Shown: positions 31,398-40,621, numbered from the stretch's first letter. The stretch is 64,000 bases of DNA from Convivina praedatoris (GCF_933208505.1 NZ_CAKOEU010000002.1); one strand, 5' to 3'. Notes: generated by a model from the sequence alone, not told the origin. Numbers and translations: made by a program.

Positions 31398-32770
31398 CGC
31401 TACGTTTAATTTTAAGCATTTTATCAATTGCCTTGTTAGGTTTTACTGATATTATGCTTGAAACGGCTTTAAATGTTAGTTTTCCAACCATCATGACTGA
31501 ATTAAGTGTTAATTCAGCTACGGTTCAGTGGTTAACTTCTGGAGTTATTTTGCTAACCAGTTTAGTCATTATTTTGTCTCCCTGGTTAAAAAAGAATTTT
31601 ACTAATCGAAGTCAATTTATGGTCGCTGGCATTATTTCAGTGATTGGAATCGCAATTGATGCAGTTAGTAATAGTTTTTGGCTAATTTTATTTGGTCGAC
31701 TTTTGCAAGGTATTGGTGGTGGAGTTGGCCTACCATTGATGAACAATGTGGTGTTTGAACAGGTACCAGAGCGTAAGCGGGGGACAATGATTGGTTTAGC
31801 CTCCTTGATCGTTTCTTTTGCACCGGCTTTAGGACCAGCTTTTGGTGGATTTCTAACCGAACATTATGGTTGGCACATGGTCTTTTGGGTGGTTTTGCCG
31901 GTCCAAATTCTATCCCTAGGATTGGGATGGTTTACTATCAAACAATTAGATTCCTTGGTTAAAGAAAGGCTTGATTTAATCGGATGGGTTCTACTTAGTG
32001 CGTTCTTTGTGTCTGGTATTTTAGCCATTGAACATATTAGTTCGAATGGCTTTACTGACCCAGTTAGTTTAATCACCTTGACGATTATGTTACTTGGTTT
32101 GGTTGGCTACTGCCTTTATGCTCGGAAGCAAACACATCCATTACTGGATCTAGCTATTTTTAAATCGAATATTTTTGCTTATGCGGTTGCGGCAGCCTTT
32201 ACGATTCAAACGATTAATTTGACTTTTAACTATGCTATTCCAATGGGCTTGCAATTAGTTTTGCACCAAAGTTCACAGGTCGCTGGTTTTGCCCTCTTCC
32301 CTGGTGCAATTGGCTTTGCCTTTATGTCAATTTTGTCTGGTAATCTATATGACCGTTATGGTGCTAAATTACCTAATGCTCTGGGGTTAAGTTTATTTGG
32401 AGCGGGCATGTTGTGGATGGTATTGATGCCTTTCACCGTTTTGAATATGACTCTTGGATTTGGTTTAGTACAACTTGGCGCTGGTTGCTGGTTTGGTAAT
32501 AACATGACCAATGCCGTTAGCCATGTAGCTCGTAAATTCCACAGCGCAGGTAATTCAATTTTTGCGGCTAGTAATAATTACTCAGCAGCGATTGGGATTG
32601 CTTTGGCAGCTGGGATTATTTCAGCTTTCCAGAGTCAATCGACTAATATTGCTCAAGCGACTGAAACTGCCATTAGCTGGACCTATCGCCTAGACTTACT
32701 CTTAATGATTTTTGCTTTTTGCTTTTCAATCATTGCGATTCGAAATAGTTATCAAACAAAGGCAGACTAA
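31376..32770 (+). CDS. MFS drug exporter, DHA2 (EmrB/LmrB-like, 14 TM)
   Basis: 464 residues with about 14 membrane segments. The DHA2 pattern is visible: an early LQGIGGGVGLP motif, ERKRGTMIG (motif A/B region), and motif C-like APALGPAFGGFL. It probably exports drugs or other hydrophobic compounds by proton antiport; the substrate is unknown. ATG 31376 follows AAGGAG and lies inside the end of folC. Confidence 0.9.
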   Translation: MAAEKQLTLRLILSILSIALLGFTDIMLETALNVSFPTIMTELSVNSATVQWLTSGVILLTSLVIILSPWLKKNFTNRSQFMVAGIISVIGIAIDAVSNSFWLILFGRLLQGIGGGVGLPLMNNVVFEQVPERKRGTMIGLASLIVSFAPALGPAFGGFLTEHYGWHMVFWVVLPVQILSLGLGWFTIKQLDSLVKERLDLIGWVLLSAFFVSGILAIEHISSNGFTDPVSLITLTIMLLGLVGYCLYARKQTHPLLDLAIFKSNIFAYAVAAAFTIQTINLTFNYAIPMGLQLVLHQSSQVAGFALFPGAIGFAFMSILSGNLYDRYGAKLPNALGLSLFGAGMLWMVLMPFTVLNMTLGFGLVQLGAGCWFGNNMTNAVSHVARKFHSAGNSIFAASNNYSAAIGIALAAGIISAFQSQSTNIAQATETAISWTYRLDLLLMIFAFCFSIIAIRNSYQTKAD

Positions 32771-32804
32771 CTACGTATTATGACTTGTGAGGAGAAAACA
32801 AGTT

Positions 32805-33413
32805 ATGATATTAGCCCAAGTACAACAATTTTACGAAAGTTTAGGCCATCATCCACGCCACGAATTGGACACTTTTCAACGTTATTTTCCCCACGACTAT
32901 AGTCTTAATGAAATTGATGATGAAACAGCTCAGGCGTTTATTGCCCATAATCCGGTGGCTAATCAGGCCTTATTGCTCGGTATTAATATTGGGCAGCAAG
33001 TAATCAAAGCACGGCGTCCCCAACTATTAAGTGCTCAGCACTCAGCAACTTTTGGACATTTTGCTCAAAAAGAAATTGGGGGACAGGCTCAGGAACAGCT
33101 CTGTGTAGCCATGGTTGATACACAGTTAAATGTAATTGGCTGGGAAGTAGTTTTTGTAGGGACCCTAACCCAGGTTACCGCTTCACCCCGTGAGATTTTT
33201 CAACGGGCCTTAAAAGCTAATGCCTATGCGATACTCATGGTTCACAATCATCCGAGTGGGAATGTTCATCCTTCAGCGCATGACTTATCATTCTCTCAAA
33301 AACTATTTCAGTTGGGTAAAACTATGAACTTACCACTCTTAGATTCTTTCATTGTTTCTCAGCAAGATTATTGGAGCATGGTGGAAAATCAGCAATTAGA
33401 ACGTTTAGCTTAA
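32805..33413 (+). CDS. RadC-like JAB-domain protein
   Basis: 202 residues from ATG 32805 behind GAGGAG. The JAB/MPN metal motif is complete: HNHPSG with the downstream SxxxD (SAHDLSF) and an upstream Glu in GWEVVFVG. The N-terminal helix-hairpin-helix found in longer RadC proteins is not clear. Despite the name, a DNA-repair role for RadC-family proteins is not established. It occupies the position just before yvcK where rapZ usually stands. Its last codons are inside a hairpin terminator. Confidence 0.85.
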   Translation: MILAQVQQFYESLGHHPRHELDTFQRYFPHDYSLNEIDDETAQAFIAHNPVANQALLLGINIGQQVIKARRPQLLSAQHSATFGHFAQKEIGGQAQEQLCVAMVDTQLNVIGWEVVFVGTLTQVTASPREIFQRALKANAYAILMVHNHPSGNVHPSAHDLSFSQKLFQLGKTMNLPLLDSFIVSQQDYWSMVENQQLERLA

Positions 33414-33433
33414 GTCGCTAAACGTTTTTTATT
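33400..33433 (+). terminator. Terminator overlapping the 3' end of the RadC-like gene
   Basis: AACGTTTAGC (33400-33409) pairs perfectly with GCTAAACGTT (33417-33426), followed by T-rich sequence; the stop codon lies in the loop. Confidence 0.9.
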
Positions 33434-33501
33434 TTAAGCGGTTTGAAAAATGGTAAAATGACCATGAACCGACAAGAATATAGTAAAGAGCTGAAAATAC
33501 G

Positions 33502-34467
33502 ATGAAACCAAAAATTGTAATTATTGGGGGTGGGTCTGGATTACCAGTTATTATCCGCCCCTTAATTAAGTATGATGTCGATCTGTCAGCCATTGTGACT
33601 GTTGCCGATGATGGCGGATCTAGTGGCGTTTTGCGCAATTATATTAATATTGTGCCACCTGGGGATATTCGAAATATCTTAGCCGCTATGGCTGATGTTG
33701 ATCCAGAAATCTTGAGAATTTTCCAATACCGTTTTAACTCCCAAGACGATTTTTTTGCCCAGCATGCAGTTGGTAATTTATTAATTGCCGCTATGACTGA
33801 AATGTATGGCAATATTTTTGATGCGGTACAAAGGCTATCAAGTTTGTTAAAAATTAAGGGCCATATTTATCCCGTAGCCAATGAGCCACTTGTGTTAAAT
33901 GCTCGTTTTGATGATGGACAGCAATTAACTGGTGAAGCTGAGATTACAGCGGCTCATAAGGTAATTCAAGAAGTCTGGGTTACTAATGAAGATTCGCAGC
34001 GAACAGTTCACGCCTCTTCAGATGTGGTTGATGCCATTTTGGAAGCCGATATGATTGTTTATGGACCGGGTAGTTTATTTACTTCAATTTTACCCAATGT
34101 GGTTTTACCAGAAGTACGTCAAGCCCTTCAGCAAACAGCGGCCAAACAAGTCTATATTGCTAATATTATGACCCAAAAGGGTGAAACGGATGCCTATACT
34201 GATGCTCAGCATTTATCAGCCTTGAATCGGCATATTGGCCAACCAGTGATTAATTACCTCCTAACCAATGCCAGTCCAGTTTCAGACGACTTTGTCGATT
34301 ATCAAAAGTGGACAGAGCTTTCCCAGCAGGTGGTTCAAGATCCTATTGGTGTACAAAAACAAGGGGCCATTTCCTTATCCGGTGACTATTTACAGTTACG
34401 CGATGCGGGAGCCTTTCACGATGGTAAAAAGGTGAGTGCGGAACTAATGAAAATTTTGGAGTTGTAA
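33502..34467 (+). CDS. yvcK: YvcK / gluconeogenesis factor (CofD-like)
   Basis: 321 residues. N-terminal GGGSGLPVIIRPLIKYDVDL and TVADDGGSSG are the hallmark of the YvcK/CofD-like family, which binds UDP-sugars and supports cell-wall synthesis and growth on gluconeogenic carbon in Bacillus. It is followed after one base by whiA, as in most Firmicutes. The expected upstream neighbour rapZ is absent. SD AAAGAGCTG is weak. Confidence 0.93.
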   Translation: MKPKIVIIGGGSGLPVIIRPLIKYDVDLSAIVTVADDGGSSGVLRNYINIVPPGDIRNILAAMADVDPEILRIFQYRFNSQDDFFAQHAVGNLLIAAMTEMYGNIFDAVQRLSSLLKIKGHIYPVANEPLVLNARFDDGQQLTGEAEITAAHKVIQEVWVTNEDSQRTVHASSDVVDAILEADMIVYGPGSLFTSILPNVVLPEVRQALQQTAAKQVYIANIMTQKGETDAYTDAQHLSALNRHIGQPVINYLLTNASPVSDDFVDYQKWTELSQQVVQDPIGVQKQGAISLSGDYLQLRDAGAFHDGKKVSAELMKILEL

Positions 34468-34468
34468 T

Positions 34469-35413
34469 ATGTCATATGCCGCAGAAGTAAAAAAAGAGTT
34501 GACCAGCTTAATTGTGGATAACGGCAATGCTAAGGCGGAATTGTCCGCACTAATGCGGATGAATGGAGTAAATCAGCTTGGTTCTAACCAAGCTATCAAC
34601 ATCCAAACTGAAAATGCGGCGATTGCCCGCCGAATTTACACGCTCTTAAAGCAAATTTATCCTACGGCTAGTGTTGAAGTGACTGTTACAGAACAATTAC
34701 ATTTAAATCAGCATAAATCTTTTGGCGTGCGATTAAGTACCCAAGTCAATGAAATTTTAGCAGATTTAGGGGTGGATCCCTTTGGGATTAATCAAGAAAT
34801 TCCTAGTCGAATTTTAAATCAACCCAAAAAGAAGCGTTCGTTTTTACGCGGCGCTTTTTTGGCTGCTGGTTCGGTTAATTCCCCAGAAAAAGCAAATTAT
34901 CATTTGGAAATTTATACTAACCATGAAGACTTGGTGGAACAATTATTAAGTTTGATGCAGGAATTTGCTTTGCCAGCTAAAATTATTGATCGGCATACTG
35001 GTTTTATCGTTTACCTCAAACGCGCAGAAAAAATAGTGGATTTTTTGTCGACAATTGGTGCAACTCAGTCGATGTTACGATACGAAGATATTCGAATGAT
35101 GCGAGATATGCGTAATTCAGTCAATCGTTTAGTTAATGCGGAAACAGCTAATATCCAAAAAACAGCAATTGCGGCCAATAAACAATTGGCTCAGATTGCT
35201 CTGATTGAACAAGAACTGGGTAGTTTAAGTCTCTTGCCCCCTAAATTAGAAGCGCTAGCCAAAGCACGCCGGCAGCATCCAGATGAATCACTCGGAGAGT
35301 TAGGCAATCTTTTAGAAATTAGTAAGTCTGGTGCCAACCATCGGATGCGTAAATTAACTAATTTAGCTGAGAAAATTAAAACAGGGCAATCGTATGATTT
35401 GTCGAAATTATAA
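34469..35413 (+). CDS. whiA: WhiA, DNA-binding protein with LAGLIDADG-like domain
   Basis: 314 residues. An N-terminal homing-endonuclease-like (LAGLIDADG) fold, with RGAFLAAGSVNSPEKANYHLE, lacks catalytic residues, and a C-terminal helix-turn-helix (LGELGNLLEISKSGANHRMR) binds DNA. It influences cell division and chromosome segregation in Bacillus. It is coupled to yvcK and followed by clpP with its own promoter. Confidence 0.95.
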   Translation: MSYAAEVKKELTSLIVDNGNAKAELSALMRMNGVNQLGSNQAINIQTENAAIARRIYTLLKQIYPTASVEVTVTEQLHLNQHKSFGVRLSTQVNEILADLGVDPFGINQEIPSRILNQPKKKRSFLRGAFLAAGSVNSPEKANYHLEIYTNHEDLVEQLLSLMQEFALPAKIIDRHTGFIVYLKRAEKIVDFLSTIGATQSMLRYEDIRMMRDMRNSVNRLVNAETANIQKTAIAANKQLAQIALIEQELGSLSLLPPKLEALAKARRQHPDESLGELGNLLEISKSGANHRMRKLTNLAEKIKTGQSYDLSKL

Positions 35414-35427
35414 ACAATTAGGGATCA

Positions 35428-35457
35428 TTGTTGGAAACAAATAAAATACGTTATAAT
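35428..35457 (+). promoter_or_regulatory. Promoter of clpP
   Basis: TTGTTG (35428-35433), 18-base spacer, TATAAT (35452-35457). No CtsR-type GGTCAAA repeat is visible in the leader, so CtsR control is not supported here. Confidence 0.6.
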
Positions 35458-35506
35458 GAGTGTTTAATGTGACAAATTAAATTATAAAATAAAAGGAGTA
35501 TAGATT

Positions 35507-36109
35507 ATGTGGCCAGGTGTAATTGAACAGACTGCTAATGGACGGGAAAGCTATGATTTACCTTCTCGTTTGTTAAAGGATCGAATTATTTTAGTACAAG
35601 GTGAGGTTGAAGATGGTATGGCCACTTCAATTGTTGCTCAGCTGCTATTCTTAGAAGCCCAAGACCCTGATAAAGAGATTTCTATGTACATCAACTCTCC
35701 TGGGGGTTCGGTGACCGCCGGTCTATCAATCACTGATACTATGAACTTTATCAAGGCACCGGTAACGACGATTGTGATGGGGCTAGCTGCTTCCATGGGC
35801 ACCATTATTGCTGCATCAGGTGAAAAGGGTCATCGTTTCATGTTACCCAATGCTGAGTATTTGATTCACCAACCAATGGGTGGTGCCGCTGGTGGTACGC
35901 AACAAACCGATATGGCCATCATCGCTGAACAATTAACCAAGACGCGGGCTAAGTTAAATAAAATCTTGGCCGATGCTTCTGGTAAGGATCTGGCTACGAT
36001 TGCCCACGATACTGAACGTGATAATTGGATGAGCGCCCAAGAGACTTTAGAGTATGGGTTTATTGATGGTATTTTAGAAAAATCAGGGCAAAATCCTATT
36101 AGTAAGTAA
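35507..36109 (+). CDS. clpP: ATP-dependent Clp protease proteolytic subunit
   Basis: 200 residues, normal length. Catalytic Ser in GLAASMGT, His in EYLIHQPMGG, and Asp in the later helix (HDTERDNWMS) are in place. Forms the tetradecameric chamber fed by ClpX, ClpC or ClpE. It begins WPGVIEQT rather than the common NLVPTVIEQT, a slightly shorter N-terminal loop. SD AAAAGGAG precedes ATG 35507. Confidence 0.96.
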   Translation: MWPGVIEQTANGRESYDLPSRLLKDRIILVQGEVEDGMATSIVAQLLFLEAQDPDKEISMYINSPGGSVTAGLSITDTMNFIKAPVTTIVMGLAASMGTIIAASGEKGHRFMLPNAEYLIHQPMGGAAGGTQQTDMAIIAEQLTKTRAKLNKILADASGKDLATIAHDTERDNWMSAQETLEYGFIDGILEKSGQNPISK

Positions 36110-36144
36110 ACAATCTGATAGATGCTTTTTGCTGCTGTCAGGCG

Positions 36145-36150
36145 TATAAT
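36145..36150 (+). promoter_or_regulatory. -10 element of ldhD
   Basis: TATAAT about 47 bases before the ATG, with a poor -35 (ATGCTT at 17-base spacing). No convincing cre operator is seen. Confidence 0.5.
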
Positions 36151-36196
36151 GATGTTGTGAAATAAAACTCATACCGCGTTATATCAGGAGGATACA

Positions 36197-37192
36197 ATGA
36201 AGATTTTTGCTTATGGAATTCGTGATGATGAGAAGCCTTCTTTGAAGGATTGGGAAGCTGCTAATCCTGAAATCGAGGTTGATTATACTCAAGAATTATT
36301 GACACCCGAAACAGCTAAGTTGGCTGCCGGGGCAGATTCAGCTGTAGTTTATCAACAATTAGACTATACTCGTGAAACTTTGGAAGCTTTGGCTGCTGTA
36401 GGTGTAACGAACTTGTCATTGCGTAACGTTGGAACTGATAACATTGATTTCGATGCTGCCCGTGAATTAAAGTTCAATATCTCAAACGTGCCAGTTTATT
36501 CTCCAAATGCGATTGCTGAACATTCAATGATTCAGCTTTCTCGTTTGTTACGTCGTACTAAGCCAATGGATGAAAAGGTTGTACGTCATGATTTGCGTTG
36601 GGCCCCAACGATTGGTCGTGAAATGCGGATGCAAACAGTTGGAATTATTGGAACTGGACACATTGGTCGTGTAGCAATTAATATTTTGAAGGGCTTTGGT
36701 GCCAAGGTTATTGCTTACGATAAATATCCTAATGCTGAGCTTCAAGCTGAGGGACTTTATGTTGATAGCTTAGATGAGTTATTTGCTCAAGCTGATGCCA
36801 TTTCACTTTATGTTCCTGGTGTTCCTGAAAACCAGCACTTGATTAACGCTGATTCAATCGCCAAGATGAAAGATGGCGTGGTTTTGGTAAACGTAGCTCG
36901 TGGAAACTTAATGGATTTAGATGCCGTAATTGATGGTTTAAATTCAGGTAAAATTGCCGACTTTGCTATGGATGTTTACGAAAACGAAGTTGGTTTGTTC
37001 AACAAGGATTGGGAAGGTAAAGAATTCCCTGATCCAAAGATTGCTGACTTAATTGCTCGTGACAATGTGTTAGTAACACCACACATTGCTTTCTACACAA
37101 CTAAGGCTGTTCAAGAAATGGTTCACCAATCGTTTGATGCAGCAGTTGCCTTTGCCAAGGGGGAGACTCCAGCAATTGCTGTTAAGTACTAA
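36197..37192 (+). CDS. ldhD: D-lactate dehydrogenase
   Basis: 331 residues. Reduces pyruvate to D-lactate with NADH, the main fermentation end step in heterofermenters. Visible are the NAD motif (GIIGTGHIGRVA), catalytic Arg (NVARGNLMD), Glu (DVYENEVGLF) and His (TPHIAFYT). The N-terminus MKIFAYGIRDDEKPS and the VTNLSLRNVGTDNID block strongly recall the Leuconostoc enzyme, and codon use suggests high expression. SD AGGAGG precedes ATG 36197. It is monocistronic, ending in a strong terminator. Confidence 0.96.
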   Translation: MKIFAYGIRDDEKPSLKDWEAANPEIEVDYTQELLTPETAKLAAGADSAVVYQQLDYTRETLEALAAVGVTNLSLRNVGTDNIDFDAARELKFNISNVPVYSPNAIAEHSMIQLSRLLRRTKPMDEKVVRHDLRWAPTIGREMRMQTVGIIGTGHIGRVAINILKGFGAKVIAYDKYPNAELQAEGLYVDSLDELFAQADAISLYVPGVPENQHLINADSIAKMKDGVVLVNVARGNLMDLDAVIDGLNSGKIADFAMDVYENEVGLFNKDWEGKEFPDPKIADLIARDNVLVTPHIAFYTTKAVQEMVHQSFDAAVAFAKGETPAIAVKY

Positions 37193-37207
37193 GTATCAGT
37201 GAAATTT

Positions 37208-37228
37208 CCCCGGCTAGCGGGGTTTTTT
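37208..37228 (+). terminator. Terminator of ldhD
   Basis: CCCCG-gctag-CGGGG followed by six T. Confidence 0.9.
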
Positions 37229-37254
37229 ACTGTTTTTGGAGAGGGAGAATAAAA

Positions 37255-38406
37255 ATGTCAGATGCTACTTTTAACGGTGAGAGTCGCTTCACCGTAAAAG
37301 AGTTTTTCTTTAAGGTTTTGAGTGGTTCAGCCCAAGGAATTTTGATTGGGGTTTTGCCTTCAGCGGTAATGAAATATATTATCCATTTTTCAGGACTTGG
37401 CAATACTGCTTTAGGAGCTAATTTTACAGCCATCCTGACCTTGTTTACATCAATGATTCCATTTTTGATTGGAATGGCAGTTGCGATGCAATTCCACATG
37501 AAGAGTCTGGATACTGGGGTGGTAGCAATTGCAACCATGGCCGCTTCAAACTCAATTCAATGGGTGATGCTGGCTAAAGGTGCGCTACATCCAATGACCT
37601 CACAGGCTGTCAAAGTACCAACTCGCTTGTTTGTTGCCAATGGTGCTGGGGACGTGATTAATGCCATGATTGTTGCTGGTTTAGCAGTTTTGGTTACCTG
37701 GTTAATCGCTCGATATCTAGACGGATTCGGTTCTATTGCTATTATTTTGAGCCCAATTTTAGTTGGTGGTGGTGTTGGTCTCGTTGGTAAGACCATAGCA
37801 CCTTATGTTGGACATTTAACAACTTGGATTGGCGATGGGGTTGAGCTTTTTACCAAATTAGCACCAATTCCAATGGCAATCTTGATTGCTATGGCCTTTG
37901 CTATCATTATTATTACGCCGGTTTCTACGGTGGGAATTGCTTTAGCCATTAGCTTGCATGGGATTGGCTCGGGAGCTGCTGCGATGGGTGTTGTGGCAAC
38001 GACAGTGGTCTTGCTAATTAACTCTTGGCAGGTTAATAAGCGTGGAACTACTTTGGCTATTGCTTTGGGTGCTATGAAGGGGATGATGCCTTCAGTTTTT
38101 GCTAAGCCAGTTACAATTGTGCCATTTTTGATTACTGCAGCTTTGAGCGGTATTCCGGTTGCCTTGTTTAATATTCAAGGAACGCCTACCACAGCAGGAT
38201 TTGGTTATATTGGTTTGGTATCACCAATTCAGTCAATGATTAAAGATCCGGCCGTACCATTGGATGTGATGAATCATTTTATTACGCCCGTTGTTGCGGT
38301 GATTGCTTGGCTTGTAGTACCGGTAATTGCCGGCTTCATTGCTCAGTGGATTTGCTGCAAGTGGTTAAAGCTTTATCAACCAAGTGATTTTAAGCAAGAA
38401 TTATAA
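37255..38406 (+). CDS. Orphan PTS EIIC-family membrane protein
   Basis: 383 residues with about nine or ten hydrophobic segments. The sequence matches the EIIC family that carries no fused EIIA or EIIB (PTS_EIIC_2 type), with internal GDVINAMIVAGLAVLVTW and GVGLVGKTIAPYVGHL. No EIIA or EIIB gene adjoins it. Such proteins may work as transporters with distant partners or as PTS-independent carriers; the substrate is unknown. SD GGAGAGGGAG precedes ATG 37255. It is flanked by two terminators and stands alone. Confidence 0.82.
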   Translation: MSDATFNGESRFTVKEFFFKVLSGSAQGILIGVLPSAVMKYIIHFSGLGNTALGANFTAILTLFTSMIPFLIGMAVAMQFHMKSLDTGVVAIATMAASNSIQWVMLAKGALHPMTSQAVKVPTRLFVANGAGDVINAMIVAGLAVLVTWLIARYLDGFGSIAIILSPILVGGGVGLVGKTIAPYVGHLTTWIGDGVELFTKLAPIPMAILIAMAFAIIIITPVSTVGIALAISLHGIGSGAAAMGVVATTVVLLINSWQVNKRGTTLAIALGAMKGMMPSVFAKPVTIVPFLITAALSGIPVALFNIQGTPTTAGFGYIGLVSPIQSMIKDPAVPLDVMNHFITPVVAVIAWLVVPVIAGFIAQWICCKWLKLYQPSDFKQEL

Positions 38407-38416
38407 TTTGTTTAGT

Positions 38417-38445
38417 AAGCTAGATACTTATATCTAGCTTTTTTT
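38417..38445 (+). terminator. Terminator of the EIIC gene
   Basis: AAGCTAGATA-ctta-TATCTAGCTT, a perfect 10-bp stem, then five more T. Confidence 0.93.
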
Positions 38446-38532
38446 ATGGGGAAAATTAGAAAAGTATCCCCAACTATAAATCGCCGTGATAGAATAAAAG
38501 CTATTAGACTAGAAATAGGGAGTTTGAGTGTG

Positions 38533-39852
38533 ATGGAAAAACAACAATTACACCGCGGTTTTGGGCTGTGGGCATCACTGTCGCTGGTCATTGGGACTAT
38601 TATTGGATCAGGAATCTTTTTTAAACAAGGGAGTGTTTTACAGGTTGCTGGTAATACGACCACGGCTATGTGGGCCTGGTTTGCCGGAGGAATTTTAACC
38701 TTAGCTTCGGGGATGAGCGTAGCTGAGGTCGGTTCTCAAATGGCTAAAACTGGTGGTATTTACCATTATATTGAGCAGCTTTATGGCCGGACATTGGGAT
38801 ACTTAGCTGGTTGGATGCAGGTAGTCTTTTACGGCCCAGCCATGATGGGGGCAATTTCAGCCTATTTCGGCGTTTTATTTGTGGCCATGTTTGACTTGCC
38901 TAGTCACTATTCAATTTGGATTGGGATGGCCGCCTTAGCATGCGTGGGTTTGATTAATTCAATTCCTAATCGCTTTAGTGCCGGTTTCCAGATGGTAACT
39001 ACGGTTATTAAACTATTACCAATTATTGCATTAATTGTTTTTGGCCTATTCTTTGGCCATCATGACGCCTTGGGCCAAACGGTCACAGCTATCGGTCATA
39101 CTAGTGGTGGTGGTTTCGGGGTAGCTGTCTTAGCTACTTTATTTGCCTATGATGGTTGGGTCACGCTGGCTAATATCAGTGGGGAAATTAAGAACCCGCA
39201 AAAGACCTTACCGCGAGCGATTGTTTTTGGTATTCTGCTAGTGATTGTGGCATATGTTGGGGTTAGTTTTGGCGTTTATCGTAGTCTTACCGCCAATCAG
39301 ATTGCTAGCTTGGGTGAAAATACAACCCTAGCCATGGCGACCAATGCTTTTGGCTACTGGGGAGGTCGACTCCTTAGTGTCGCAATTTTGATCTCATTGT
39401 TGGGGACTTTAAATGGTAAGGTGGTTTCTTTTCCGCGTGTCCTCTATGCGATGGCTGATAATGGCGATTTCTTGTTTGCTAATATTTTTAGAAGCCTTCA
39501 TCATCGTTCTAAAACACCAAACGCAGCGATTTGGTTGATGATTGGGATTGCCTTTTTGATGATTTTCTTCACTAACCCTGATCAGTTATCCAACTATGCT
39601 GTCTTTGTGACATTCTTGTTCTATATTTTAGTGTTAGCTGGCACCTTTATCCTAAGAAAACGAGATCCACAGGGATTAAATCGTAGTTTCTCGATGCCAC
39701 TATATCCGCTGGTACCGATTGTGGCGATTGTAGGTTCCTTATATATTGAAGTTTCTGAAATCATGCATGATTTTCAGGGCGTCCTTATTTCGGTTTTGAT
39801 TGTTTTGCTGGGCTATCCGGTCTTACTGAACCTACGTCATAAACAAAAATAA
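38533..39852 (+). CDS. APC-superfamily amino-acid permease (SteT-like)
   Basis: 439 residues from ATG 38533 behind AGGGAG. The frame is open up to 38446, but that stretch is charged, promoter-like and untypical. About 12 membrane segments; the first carries the APC motif GTIIGSGIFF, and the FAYDGWVTLANISGEIKNP block is typical of LAT-type exchangers such as SteT (serine/threonine exchange). The substrate is inference. Monocistronic, closed by a hairpin terminator. Confidence 0.87.
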   Translation: MEKQQLHRGFGLWASLSLVIGTIIGSGIFFKQGSVLQVAGNTTTAMWAWFAGGILTLASGMSVAEVGSQMAKTGGIYHYIEQLYGRTLGYLAGWMQVVFYGPAMMGAISAYFGVLFVAMFDLPSHYSIWIGMAALACVGLINSIPNRFSAGFQMVTTVIKLLPIIALIVFGLFFGHHDALGQTVTAIGHTSGGGFGVAVLATLFAYDGWVTLANISGEIKNPQKTLPRAIVFGILLVIVAYVGVSFGVYRSLTANQIASLGENTTLAMATNAFGYWGGRLLSVAILISLLGTLNGKVVSFPRVLYAMADNGDFLFANIFRSLHHRSKTPNAAIWLMIGIAFLMIFFTNPDQLSNYAVFVTFLFYILVLAGTFILRKRDPQGLNRSFSMPLYPLVPIVAIVGSLYIEVSEIMHDFQGVLISVLIVLLGYPVLLNLRHKQK

Positions 39853-39859
39853 TTCACAA

Positions 39860-39894
39860 TAGGCTAAATTAGATTTTTAGCCTATTTTTCTATA
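39860..39894 (+). terminator. Terminator of the amino-acid permease gene
   Basis: AATAGGCTAA pairs with TTAGCCTATT around about nine bases, then T-rich sequence. Confidence 0.88.
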
Positions 39895-39991
39895 CATTTT
39901 TTGTTAAAAAGTTTCATAAACTGTTTAATGTTATCGTTTTGTAACTCAGTGTAATGCTACTGTTATATAAAAACGGCAAAATAAATCCATT

Positions 39992-40612
39992 ATGATAAAT
40001 AAAATTTTATACAGTACAATTGCTATGGCCGCGGTGGTTCTAACTTTGGGTGGTGCCCAATCAGGAACGCCTGCAACGCATTCAAATAAAACAACTAAGG
40101 TTCATGCCGTAGTTGACAACGGGGAAGTAAATTCAGCCGTAAATTCTTTGAACAATGTTCAAGCGCTTCAACTATCAGCACCGGTTAACGGTGATAGTTT
40201 AGTTAACGATACTGATGACAACAGTGCTACTAATCAAAATAATGCTAGAGCTGTTAACGACACTCAAACTGTTAGTAATACTGCTAGTTCAGAAACAACC
40301 ACTAAGGCTGTGGCTGAACCGGTCGTTACACCAGTTAATTCAGTTGCTACAGCAGCCGCACCAGCTAAAGCAGCTGGTGGTAACTTGCAGTGGTTAATTG
40401 AGCGTGAAAGTGGTGGTAATCCCAACGCCCAAAATGGTAGTATGCATGGTATTGGTCAGTTATCTGAAAGCGCCTATGCGACTTATGCTCCTGGACAAGA
40501 TTACCGTGGTAACTACGATGTGCAATTATCAGCCATGCAAGGTTATATCGCCGATCGTTATGGTTCCGTTGATAATGCAGTTGGCCATTTTCAAACCAAT
40601 GGTTGGTACTAA
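39992..40612 (+). CDS. Secreted Apf-like protein with C-terminal lysozyme-like domain
   Basis: 206 residues: signal peptide (about 1-25), a low-complexity linker rich in Ala, Thr, Asn and Val (about 30-125), and a C-terminal domain (about 128-206) starting LQWLIERESGGNPNAQNGS and ending in NAVGHFQTNGWY. This C-terminal pattern is that of aggregation-promoting-factor / resuscitation-like transglycosylase domains of lactobacilli, with the likely catalytic Glu in ERESGG. The linker replaces the LysM or coiled-coil region seen in relatives. Probably acts on or sticks to peptidoglycan; activity is not shown. The SD is weak. Confidence 0.87.
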   Translation: MINKILYSTIAMAAVVLTLGGAQSGTPATHSNKTTKVHAVVDNGEVNSAVNSLNNVQALQLSAPVNGDSLVNDTDDNSATNQNNARAVNDTQTVSNTASSETTTKAVAEPVVTPVNSVATAAAPAKAAGGNLQWLIERESGGNPNAQNGSMHGIGQLSESAYATYAPGQDYRGNYDVQLSAMQGYIADRYGSVDNAVGHFQTNGWY

Positions 40613-40621
40613 AATAATTGT

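Noticed and set aside
35414..35506. CtsR operator upstream of clpP
   Set aside because: No GGTCAAA direct repeat is present in the leader or around the -10.
38446..38532. Longer N-terminus for the amino-acid permease
   Set aside because: The 29 added residues are charged and precede the standard APC start; the good SD AGGGAG fits ATG 38533.
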